Assembly (NCBI GenBank): GCA_041946825.1
Contig: JBHGBD010000025.1
Span: forward strand, 6,459 to 70,458
DNA from: CAZTHM01 sp041946825
Lineage (GTDB): Bacteria > Acidobacteriota > Terriglobia > UBA7540
Reading direction: 5' to 3'
DNA length: 64,000 bases
In this document: piece after piece, positions 58,001 through 64,000 of the stretch
Numbering within the stretch: the stretch's first letter is position 1
Layout of the letters: each line of letters begins with the position of its first letter
The notes under the pieces: generated by a model
Told to the model about the DNA's origin: nothing
Databases searched by the model: none
What the model saw: only the letters and a program-made list of their open reading frames with translations
Position numbers and translations under genes: made by a program

Positions 58001-61000
58001 ATCGCCAGGGTGCCGGTGAAAAGACCGATCGCGTCCGGCTGGAAGGCCACGTACAAGTTACAGCCATTAGTGGGGCCGGGGGAAAGAACGAACGTCCCAA
58101 TGGGGCAACTCCCACCACCGCTGAGCGCTTGAGAAAAGGGGGCAGCCACGCCGACGGCCACGGTGAGTGGGCCATCACCGTTGTTGGTCACTGTCATGGG
58201 CGCCAACGCTGAGTTGTTCCCGACCAACACTTGACCAAAATTGATTGGGCTGGTGGGACTGACTAAGATGACGGGCTGAGTCCCGACTCCCGTCACCGTC
58301 ACGCTTTGCGTGGATGAGGCGACGCCCCTGGAATTGTCCACGAAGCTCAACCCGGCTCCTCGATTGCCCGCCGCCGTCGGCTCGAAGAAGACGGTCCGGG
58401 TGCAGGACGCTCCCGCCGCCAAGGAGGTTCCGCATGGAGTAGCGATGCTGTCGTTCCAGGTGAAGTCGCCGGATGTTCCCGGGAAGTTGGTACTCTCGGT
58501 AACGGGGAAACCCGTAAACGTGAGCGGCGCATCGCCAAGGTTCGTCAGGGTTACGCCGGGCGGGCATGCGGTCGGGCTGGGGAACGAAGTGATATTCTGG
58601 CTTCCGCAATCCAGGGTCGCCGCTGAAAGTTGAGCAACCGGCAGGGCGAGGCCCGTGAACTTCGCGACGTAGGCATCGATCCCTCCGCCGGATGTTCCTT
58701 GAAAGGCGCCCGCCGTGGCGGGAAAGTCAGTCGAATCGGTAGTCCCCGCCACATAGGCCTGTCCCGACGGATCCACGGCAATGGCAAAGGCGTCCTCTGT
58801 TCCCGTGCCGCCCAGGTAGTCGCCAAAAATCAGCCCCGTAAGCGAGGAGTTGAACTTGGCAACAAACGCATCTGCTAGCGCGTTCCCACAGCTCGCGCAA
58901 CTGCCCTGGATGGGGCTGGCCGTGGGGAAATCGGTCGAAAGGGTATATCCGGAAACGTAGATACTCCCATTCGTGTCGCGCGCAAGGTTCTGGGCAATAT
59001 CCACATCGGTGCCCCCCAGGAAGGTAGAGGCGAGAAGGGAAGCTCCCGTAGAGTCAATTTCCGCGACGAAGGCGTCGTCCGAGCCTGCGAGGTTGGCTTG
59101 ATACGCGCCTGCGGTGGTCGGCAAATTAGAGGAATTTGTTTGGCCACCTACATAAACGTTTCCAGAACCATCGAGGGCGATACTTCCAATTCCCGGGACG
59201 TCGTTTCCGCTTCCGCCCAGGTACGTCGAGAAGATGGCAGGTCCCGCCAAGGTACCGTCGAGCTTGGTAACAAAGGCATCGCCGCAGAAGGTCGAGGCGG
59301 CGTCGCAACTGGCCGTTTCGCCGCCAAAGGTGCCTTGATAGGCCCCGGCTGTGGTGGGGAAGTCAGAGGATTGCGTTACACCTGCGGAATAAACATTTCC
59401 GGAGCCGTCGAGGGCGATTCCAAATATATAGTCGGCCTGGCTGCCCCCCAAATAGGTGGCGTAATCGAGCGTGGACCCGTCTGCGCTCAGCCGGGCCAAA
59501 TAGCCGTGCGGGCACGCAAACGTTGAGGAAATCCCGCACGTCCCGGCGGGGGAAGTTTCCAGGAAAGATCCTACGGTCGTTGGGAAATCGGTCGAATAGG
59601 TATATCCGCCCACATAGGCGTTTCCGGATGGGTCGATGGCGATGCTTGTTGCCTGCTCGAGGCTCGTACCCCCGAAGCGAGCCGAGTAAACCAGGTCCGA
59701 CCCGTCGGGCAACAGCTTGGCCACGAACAACGTGCCTGCTACGGTGGTATAAGCTCCCGCGGTAACCGGAAAGTCAGTGGAAGAAAACGTAAATCCGGTC
59801 AGATAGGCGTTACCGGAAGAGTCGACGGCGAGCGCGTCAACCTCGTCAGCGGCGGACCCGCCCAAGTAGGTGGAATACACCAGGGACGTGCCATCAGCAC
59901 TTAATTTGGCGATGAAGCCGTCGGCCACGGGCTGAAGAATGTCCGCGAGAACAACCAGCGTCGGATTGCAGGCGCCATCCGTACCGCAAGTAGGGTCGTA
60001 GCCGGTTGGCGGGTTGGGTGGAAAATCGGCCGACGTCGTGCGCCCAGCAACAAAGGCATAGGCGCCTCCGGCGCCGTCATCAAGGACGCGGAGGGCCAAT
60101 CCATAGTCCGCTGAGCTGCCTCCCAGATAGGTGGCGTAACTCAAGACCGGGTCGATGATTAAGGGCAACGATCGGTCATAGGAGGCGAGTTCGAAGGAGA
60201 CTTCGTATTGGTGATTGGTGATTTGTGAATTGCTGGCCGTCCGGAGAATGTACTTTCCATCCACATATTCCCGGCCGTCCTTGGTCCTTTGTCCTTCGTC
60301 CTTGGCCTCTGCCGACAGCCGACTGCCGACTGCCGACTTCTCCTGGTAAACAGCGGGCTTATGGAACCGCACTTCGCCGCCCTCGATGCGGAGAACGAGG
60401 TCTCCATTCTCATCGATCCGGGCACTCTCTGTCCCCTGCAAGGCGAATCGGATGGCATTGGGATCAGCGCCGGGCGCGATGGTCCAGTCGTACTCGAGTT
60501 GTCCCTGGTTCCCGTAGTAGACGAGGTCCACGCCGGGATAGACTTCGGTGTATCGGACCCTGGCATAGTTCGGCACACCAGTGCGCCACCGCTTGCGATC
60601 ATTGCCGATTAAGTAGTTGCTCTTGCCGGGCAACTCGTCCAAACCCTGAACGAGCGGGTCCGCCTTCGCGCCCAGCAGCTTCATCCGCAGAATTGCCGGA
60701 GTTGGCGCTTCGGCGTCTGCGGCTCGTGCCGCGGCTCGATCCGGCATCAGGCCGTTCACTTTTCGGCCTTCGACTTTCGACTTTCGACTCGCGCTTTGCA
60801 GCGAAAGCACCGCTTCGTCGGGCGTCAGGAATAGACCATACCCGCGGCCGCGGGAAAGGAATTTGACCTGGTGGTCCGTCTGCCCCTGATTGGCCTCGAA
60901 CCTCATGGGCAGCTTGCCATACGCCTCGACCAGCTTGGTCTTGGCTGCGGCGTCCGGCGCACCGGAGCGCGGCGCAGTCGCCGCGGGCTCCTCCTTGCCG

Positions 61001-61185
61001 ACGCCAACCACAGGCTTCACTTCCGCGGCCCGTTCGCCCGCCAGGGCGAGCACCGGCAAAGTTGCCGCTAACCATAGGACATCCCGCAGGAGTCTATTTA
61101 CTAGTCTGTAAATAACAGAACGCTTAGGCCGTGCAAACATGTTGCGGACCCCCAGCTTGGGCATTTCTTGGTCGATGAGACCCAC
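55078..61185 (-). CDS. Giant mosaic surface protein (SBBP, ASH/choice-of-anchor-D, FG-GAP)
   Basis: This 2035-residue protein starts at GTG 61185 or ATG 61164. After an N-terminal membrane segment it has an SBBP-associated domain (MRFEANQGQTDHQVKFLSRG), a run of SBBP beta-propeller repeats to about residue 850 (YLGGSGNDVPG, NVYVGGQTNSSNLPTTAGAYQ), ASH-like beta-sandwiches (VLVGNNSALAPMTVTNNGDGPL), FG-GAP/VCBS repeats with calcium-type DLNSDGKVDIVLA and DFNGDGYDDIAVAQ loops (about 1215-1530), further ASH units, and two C-terminal hydrophobic helices followed by SCGGGG. Three N-terminal segments appear to be repeat-derived. A large adhesion or envelope-scaffold protein is likely; ligand unknown. 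Confidence 0.9.
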   Translation of the reverse strand: MGLIDQEMPKLGVRNMFARPKRSVIYRLVNRLLRDVLWLAATLPVLALAGERAAEVKPVVGVGKEEPAATAPRSGAPDAAAKTKLVEAYGKLPMRFEANQGQTDHQVKFLSRGRGYGLFLTPDEAVLSLQSASRKSKVEGRKVNGLMPDRAAARAADAEAPTPAILRMKLLGAKADPLVQGLDELPGKSNYLIGNDRKRWRTGVPNYARVRYTEVYPGVDLVYYGNQGQLEYDWTIAPGADPNAIRFALQGTESARIDENGDLVLRIEGGEVRFHKPAVYQEKSAVGSRLSAEAKDEGQRTKDGREYVDGKYILRTASNSQITNHQYEVSFELASYDRSLPLIIDPVLSYATYLGGSSADYGLALRVLDDGAGGAYAFVAGRTTSADFPPNPPTGYDPTCGTDGACNPTLVVLADILQPVADGFIAKLSADGTSLVYSTYLGGSAADEVDALAVDSSGNAYLTGFTFSSTDFPVTAGAYTTVAGTLFVAKLLPDGSDLVYSARFGGTSLEQATSIAIDPSGNAYVGGYTYSTDFPTTVGSFLETSPAGTCGISSTFACPHGYLARLSADGSTLDYATYLGGSQADYIFGIALDGSGNVYSAGVTQSSDFPTTAGAYQGTFGGETASCDAASTFCGDAFVTKLDGTLAGPAIFSTYLGGSGNDVPGIGSIALDGSGNVYVGGQTNSSNLPTTAGAYQANLAGSDDAFVAEIDSTGASLLASTFLGGTDVDIAQNLARDTNGSIYVSGYTLSTDFPTASPIQGSCASCGNALADAFVAKFNSSLTGLIFGDYLGGTGTEDAFAIAVDPSGQAYVAGTTDSTDFPATAGAFQGTSGGGIDAYVAKFTGLALPVAQLSAATLDCGSQNITSFPSPTACPPGVTLTNLGDAPLTFTGFPVTESTNFPGTSGDFTWNDSIATPCGTSLAAGASCTRTVFFEPTAAGNRGAGLSFVDNSRGVASSTQSVTVTGVGTQPVILVSPTSPINFGQVLVGNNSALAPMTVTNNGDGPLTVAVGVAAPFSQALSGGGSCPIGTFVLSPGPTNGCNLYVAFQPDAIGLFTGTLAINSDDPTTPLVNISLSGSGVSAGVLTGLPGNFNFGSLLVGTTFPPELFTLTNTGTGPLGINNVELQGNYDFASGTTCPAHGSLAAGASCAIYLTFTPESPGSIPNQGQLKIEHDGAGSPAVMTLAGSGFVLATNTLVAFAPKVDYATGTTPFGGTAGDLNSDGKVDIVLANYGSNDVTVFLGKGDGTFQAGVSYPAGPKPTSVEAKDVTGDGIPDLIVTDQNAANPSAGAVQLLVGNGNGTFQAAVSLGTFNGPNSVVVGDLNHDGIRDLAIAEGGGGAGTTVAVLLGTGGGNFQSPVSYTVPINPATIARVDVNNDGNHDLAVLSNIGQLSILLGNGDGTFQNAVSYPTGSFPNGRMAITDFNGDGYDDIAVAQNGSNSVGVFLNDGSGGFPTRTDYTATGARAVTTADFNGDGKFDLAVADQSTGVVWILIGNGDGTFRVQGDNFPASGTPTDVGALDLNADGKPDLAVAGSLSVLINTSALVIPYNLTFGNQLLGTSSTTQRISLYNASPSVSLNVTGITFSGDFTDAFQNCTTTPITPGNSCFIDVEFTPTALGARVGTLSISTDAAASPHVVSLTGTGTGTPAMTLTTVNFPGNPVGYSLCPTKDVTVTNSGDIPLTFVGAAFSAGSPFTVTSDCPTTLAAGASLACLHVKFIPNAQGVTEDLLTVTTSPASTGNAVTVTGTGTPPCTLLVAVHTATLLRGADAQDFAIQDGKPSCSPVSLNLTCSVKNPAACALNPAMIAPSGSSTLRVSNLRAVTNDSVDVQVTSVSEFRTASERITVRFADFAFTQAPDSATIRAGETASYSLAIRPVNGLAGALSLSCSGAPRGARCMVEPSSVTLDGSNLAQVKVRVTTTGRAATPPATNLPLGFGSRGGRGVLMLMFGLLVMLAVAAASRLRRSPVLQRLALAAAMLALLLWASCGGGGMTTFNSGGTPAGTFSLTITGTYTAAQGSTPGTLTNTTNLTLKVN
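60207..60336. repeat. Three 7-nt arrays inside the giant protein gene
   Basis: ATTGGTG, ATTGGTG, ATTTGTG, AATTGCT occupy 60207-60234. TTGGTCC, TTTGTCC, TTCGTCC, TTGGCCT, CTGCCGA, CAGCCGA, CTGCCGA, CTGCCGA form an unbroken 56-base run with constant 7-nt phase at 60281-60336. They are read in frame on the minus strand and give peptide stretches (AVGSRLSAEAKDEG, NSQITNHQ) that break up an otherwise conserved domain. Confidence 0.8.
60760..60787. repeat. 7-nt array inside the giant protein gene
   Basis: TTTTCGG, CCTTCGA, CTTTCGA and CTTTCGA follow each other. On the coding strand they yield about residues 133-142 (SRKSKVEGRK), again a charged, low-complexity patch between conserved blocks of the SBBP-associated domain. 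Confidence 0.75.
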
Positions 61186-61197
61186 AGTTTGGCAGCG

Positions 61198-61225
61198 ATT
61201 CTACACGCTTACGCAAGCAAGTCAA
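61198..61225 (-). promoter_or_regulatory. Promoter of the giant protein gene
   Basis: On the minus strand TTGACT (61225-61220) and TAGAAT (61203-61198) are separated by 16 bases. Transcription would begin near 61191, giving a very short leader before GTG 61185 or about 27 bases before ATG 61164, which is the easier start to explain. Confidence 0.6.
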
Positions 61226-61323
61226 GCAAGATGTCGTCCGCTCCGACTCACATGAAGCTGCCACAGCGCAGAAAACTGCCTGAGCTAAGTTCGAATGTTC
61301 CTTGCAGAGGAAGAAAGCGGGGG

Positions 61324-62208
61324 CTACCTTTCGATGGGTAGAGCTACGTTACTACTCCAGTCGGCCCAGGAGCTGTCGTACACCCTCACGCGGGGAAATC
61401 CCATCAGCCGCAGCGCAAAATAGACCAGCGACGCCCGCATACCCGACTGGCAGTAGGTGACGACTTCGTGTTCGGGTTTGATTTCGGCCGCGGCAAAGAG
61501 CTTCTCCAGCTCCGCGCGGGGCAGAATTATTTGGAGACCGCCCGCGTCGAGGACGCGTGTCCACTCAATGTTGACCGCGCCCGGAATATGCCCGACCCGC
61601 GGACCCGTCCCTCTCTGGCCGCTGACCTCTTCGGGGGAGCGCGCATCGATCACCCTCACATTAGCGTCGGTAAGATGTTGCGCCACCCAATCGCTCGTAG
61701 CGATCAATTCTCCGCGCGCCTGCGGCTCGAAGTCGCCGGGAGCGGCGTTCGATGCCTCGGCGGTCACGCCGCGTCCCTCACCCTGCCATTTCGGGAAGCC
61801 GCCGTTCAATATCTGCACATGCTGGTGTCCAAAGAACTCCAAAACATAAAACACCCGCGCCGCGAAGCGAGTTCCCTGGCTGTCGTAAATGATCACGCGC
61901 GACGCGGAGTTGATTCCGGCACCGAGAAAGAGATCCAGTGCAAGGAAAGGGGACAACGGAAATCCTTGGCGGTTGGCTTCGACATCGTCGGTGGCAGGCG
62001 CGGGAAGATTTACGGCTCCGGGGATGTGTCCTTGGCGATACTCCTCCGGCGGGCGCGCGTCAAGCACGTGTACCTCGGGTTGACCCAGCATCTCCGCCAA
62101 CTCCGCCGTCTCGATCAGCAGCGTGGCGTTGGGGTAGTCTGAAGCACTGAGGGCAAGGCTTCCAAAGAGTAGGAAGATCGGGGTCAGTGCAGTCTTTACC
62201 ACCTTCAT
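61324..62208 (-). CDS. Exported two-domain rhodanese (sulfurtransferase)
   Basis: ATG 62208 follows GGGAGG by six bases and opens a signal peptide (MKVVKTALTPIFLLFGSLALSASD). The 294-residue product has two rhodanese domains; the first is without a catalytic Cys, the second has VVTYCQSGMRASLVYFAL with active Cys and CRAS-like loop. VHVLDARPPEEYRQGHIPGAVN and VRVIDARSPEEVSGQRGTGPRVGHIPGAVNIEW mark the repeats. It would transfer sulfane sulfur from thiosulfate or 3-mercaptopyruvate in the periplasm. Confidence 0.9.
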   Translation of the reverse strand: MKVVKTALTPIFLLFGSLALSASDYPNATLLIETAELAEMLGQPEVHVLDARPPEEYRQGHIPGAVNLPAPATDDVEANRQGFPLSPFLALDLFLGAGINSASRVIIYDSQGTRFAARVFYVLEFFGHQHVQILNGGFPKWQGEGRGVTAEASNAAPGDFEPQARGELIATSDWVAQHLTDANVRVIDARSPEEVSGQRGTGPRVGHIPGAVNIEWTRVLDAGGLQIILPRAELEKLFAAAEIKPEHEVVTYCQSGMRASLVYFALRLMGFPRVRVYDSSWADWSSNVALPIER

Positions 62209-62241
62209 AAGTAACCTCCCCAACGGCCGGCCGGCACGCCC

Positions 62242-62478
62242 TCAAGCGGCTGGGGGCTTGGGGACCACCGGAGGCAGGTCCCGAGCCTGGACCTCGGATT
62301 GAAAACCCACACGTTTGTGGCTGCCGTCGCAGAAGGGTTTGTTCTCCGAGTGCCCGCAGCGGCACAGGCTGACGACCGTGCGCCCGCCCAGGCCGAACGG
62401 TCGGCCTTCCGCGTCGCAAATCGTCACCTCGCCCTCCACACGCAGTGAGCCGTTCTTATTGACGGTGATTCTAGCCAC
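62242..62478 (-). CDS. CDGSH-type iron-sulfur protein
   Basis: The GTG at 62478 follows GGAGGAG by five bases and gives 78 residues. The C-terminal half contains the [2Fe-2S] signature CRCGHSENKPFCDGSHKRVGF (three Cys and one His, mitoNEET type), preceded by a small beta domain (VNKNGSLRVEGEVTICDAEGRPF). CDGSH proteins carry redox-active, transferable clusters in the cytoplasm. It overlaps the preceding HemJ-like gene by eight bases on the same strand. Confidence 0.9.
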   Translation of the reverse strand: MARITVNKNGSLRVEGEVTICDAEGRPFGLGGRTVVSLCRCGHSENKPFCDGSHKRVGFQSEVQARDLPPVVPKPPAA

Positions 62479-62980
62479 GGCACTCCTCCAGGATGGTAGC
62501 TGCCGATATCGCCGGCGGGTGTTCCGGAGCATAGGAATTTGCGCCGCGCATCGGCAACCCGAAAGGTTTGATCAGAACGAGAATCAGAATGGCCATCAGG
62601 ATGAAGGCAATGACGCCGTGCAGCGCCATACACTCGCCTCGCCCCAGTTCGATGGTTCCGGCGTTGAAAGCCTTGGCGCGAAAATAGACGCGCAGGTCGA
62701 GCGCCACGAGAACCGCGACGAGGATCAGTTTCAAGTAGAGCCACGTCGCGCGCAAGGCAAATGGATCCTGGGTGAGCAGTACGATGCCGGAAATCACCAT
62801 GATCGCGGCGCCGGGGTGCGCGAGGCCCTTCAAGAGTTTCATCTCCAGCCGCCCGAGCGCCGCGCGCGCCTCCGGAGAAGTCTCCTCGGTGTGTACCGCC
62901 AGCACGTGCGTCGTGGCGAGCAGGCTTCCCACCCAGAAGACTAACCCGATAATGTGAAAGACCAGCGTCCAGGCAACCAT
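62471..62980 (-). CDS. HemJ/CopD-like membrane protein
   Basis: The 169-residue protein has four or five membrane helices: LVFHIIGLVFWVGSLLATTHVLAVH, MKLLKGLAHPGAAIMVISGIVLL, WLYLKLILVAVLVALDLRVYF and MALHGVIAFILMAILILVLI. FHIIG with an early His and the WLYLKL helix with Lys are the marks of the CopD/HemJ superfamily, of which HemJ oxidises protoporphyrinogen IX. The remaining residues are not decisive, so heme synthesis is a suggestion; the adjoining CDGSH gene supports a redox role. Confidence 0.7.
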   Translation of the reverse strand: MVAWTLVFHIIGLVFWVGSLLATTHVLAVHTEETSPEARAALGRLEMKLLKGLAHPGAAIMVISGIVLLTQDPFALRATWLYLKLILVAVLVALDLRVYFRAKAFNAGTIELGRGECMALHGVIAFILMAILILVLIKPFGLPMRGANSYAPEHPPAISAATILEECRG

Positions 62981-62992
62981 GCATCCTCTGTT

Positions 62993-63107
62993 GTAGCGGC
63001 GAGTTTACCCCGCCACTGTGACGGCGCTCTGTCATCGCCGCCCCGCGGTCGTCGCGGCGAGTTTACCTCGCCACTGGCGGCATGAAGCCGCCGCTACAGG
63101 AGCGACG
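62993..63107. repeat. GTAGCGGCGAGTTTA-type palindromic elements, clustered
   Basis: TGTAGCGGCGAGTTTACCCC-GCC, GCGGCGAGTTTACCTCGCCACTGGC and GCGGCATGAAGCCGCCGCTACAG stand in succession. The outer GTAGCGGCG and CGCCGCTAC are complementary, so a long hairpin is possible. The same core recurs at 450-537. Confidence 0.65.
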
Positions 63108-63177
63108 ACTAAAGTCGTTGACGCTCGCGCGCCGCATCCGCCACAATATCATTGAGTCTAGGGGAAGGAGAAGGCCC

Positions 63178-63543
63178 TTGCCGGAGTTTTACATTCCCGT
63201 CGGAGAAGTCGTAAAGAGCGAACCGAAATCGCGCGGCATCGAGACTCCGCGCAAGAAGAAGCCCAAGGAAATCGCCGTCATCACCGAATGCTGCACGGGC
63301 TGCGCGGGCTCGCCCGCCTGCGTGCCTTATTGCCCCGTCGCCGACTGCATGTACTGGGTCCCCGACGAGGACCACCCGCCCTTCGGCCGCATCGAAGTCG
63401 ATCCGCAACTCTGTATCGGGTGCAAAAAATGCACCTCCAAAGGCCCCGACGGATCCTTCCTCGACGGCTGCCCCTGGGACGCCATCGAAATGGTCCCCAC
63501 CGAAACCGTCGAATCCCGCCTCGGAACCAAGTTTCAGTATTGA
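63178..63543 (+). CDS. 4Fe-4S ferredoxin-like protein
   Basis: Translation from TTG 63178 (AAGGAG eight bases upstream) gives 121 residues with two cluster motifs: CCTGCAGSPACVPYCPVADCMYW and CIGCKKCTSKGPDGSFLDGCPWDAIEM. The second has the typical CxxCxxC start but an enlarged spacing before its last Cys, and the first carries an extra Cys, so one cluster may be atypical. A long N-terminal basic extension precedes the clusters. It would carry electrons in the cytoplasm; the partner is not in the window. Confidence 0.8.
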   Translation: MPEFYIPVGEVVKSEPKSRGIETPRKKKPKEIAVITECCTGCAGSPACVPYCPVADCMYWVPDEDHPPFGRIEVDPQLCIGCKKCTSKGPDGSFLDGCPWDAIEMVPTETVESRLGTKFQY

Positions 63544-63584
63544 TGCTGGAGCGGCGATCTGCGATTGCCAAATGTCTCCTGTAG

Positions 63585-63603
63585 CGCCGGTCTGTGACCG
63601 GCG
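63585..63603. repeat. Perfect hairpin CGCCGGTC-TGT-GACCGGCG
   Basis: An 8-bp stem with a 3-base loop lies 42 bases after the ferredoxin stop. It lacks a T-run, and belongs to the GTAGCGCCGG repeat type common here. The remaining bases to 63800 are AT-rich at 63680-63760, with TTGACA at 63726 as a possible -35 element but no good -10. Confidence 0.55.
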
Positions 63604-63800
63604 GGCGATTGCTACCGTTCTGCCCATCGCGCATGTCAAGCAACGCCGTACCAGACCCGACAGCAGGCGCATCCAATCGACATTTTGTCTGTCTTACCTA
63701 ATTAGTTACTCATTGAACTTTAGACTTGACAATGAAACATACATAATTCACGATAGCGCCACCAAGAATACTCACAGTGCGACGCTAACGAGGTGCGCTC

Positions 63801-64000
63801 ATGCGGCAGACTTCTTCCAGCACACGGGCGGTCGTAGTGTCTTTGCTTTCCTTCGCATCTGCATGGCTTGTGGTCCCCCCGGCACGACTGTCCGCCCAAG
63901 CAGAACTTCCTTTGCCCAGATTCGTCTACACTCTCGGTGGTGGCGGAATAACGGCCTACACCGTGGATCCCAGCAGTGGGGTGTTGACCGGCGTAGTAGC
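63801..64000 (+). CDS. Exported beta-propeller protein, N-terminal fragment (cut by window edge)
   Basis: The frame from ATG 63801 is open to the end of the window. It encodes a signal peptide (TRAVVVSLLSFASAWLVVPPARLSAQ) followed by PRFVYTLGGGGITAYTVDPSSGVLTGVV, the opening blade of lactonase/YVTN-type seven-bladed propellers (PF10282-like). GAGG lies about nine bases before the ATG. Function past this first blade cannot be read. Confidence 0.7.
   Translation, partial: MRQTSSSTRAVVVSLLSFASAWLVVPPARLSAQAELPLPRFVYTLGGGGITAYTVDPSSGVLTGVV

Overview
The window is GC-rich, compact bacterial chromosome. Its gene content points to an Acidobacteriota (Terriglobia-like) soil bacterium, although no rRNA or tRNA gene is present to confirm this. 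The supporting features are ECF sigma modules with DUF4252 proteins, FecR proteins, a giant SBBP/ASH/FG-GAP surface protein, a PadR regulator followed by a permease-prefix-like protein, many Tat-exported sugar oxidoreductases and isomerases, and abundant short intergenic repeats.

Layout. 1-0.24 kb is the end of an aldehyde dehydrogenase. 1.5-6.3 kb holds two consecutive ECF sigma units, one with a FecR protein and one with a small membrane protein and two DUF4252 proteins. 6.4-9.7 kb has a membrane protein with a winged-helix regulator, a divergent cis-prenyltransferase and a DUF4173-like membrane protein. 9.7-14.3 kb is a minus-strand pentose unit (ribulokinase, ribulose-5-phosphate 4-epimerase, sodium symporter) behind a promoter overlapped by a LacI-type palindrome, with a divergent Gfo/Idh/MocA oxidoreductase. 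16-27.8 kb holds sugar dehydrogenases, isomerases, an OMPDC-family decarboxylase, a ROK protein and two PIG-L deacetylases. 27.9-37.2 kb is an envelope island of two convergent units: a papain-like DUF1175 protein, a thioester alpha-2-macroglobulin and a membrane protein face a stripped-down transpeptidase and a SpoIID-HExxH fusion. 37-44.8 kb carries a NIPSNAP protein, an M23-like PKD protein, a sugar-acid dehydratase, an orphan antitoxin-like gene and a PadR unit. 44.9-50.9 kb is a plus-strand catabolic operon of enolase-superfamily, DHDPS-like, DHOD-like, GNAT and MFS genes. 51-61.2 kb encodes a CHASE2 cyclase, a FecR protein and the 2035-residue mosaic protein. 61.3-63.5 kb has an exported rhodanese, a CDGSH protein, a HemJ/CopD-like membrane protein and a ferredoxin.

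The most unusual signals are not genes. A family of 7-nt-period repeat arrays, often folded as inverted pairs, lies between genes throughout the window, supplies the last codons of two genes, and occurs in frame at three places inside the giant protein gene. A second candidate is a 590-bp intergenic segment at 15.9-16.5 kb. It has an extended -10 promoter, a GC-rich multi-hairpin transcript candidate and an AT-rich tandem repeat, and resembles an uncharacterised small-RNA locus.
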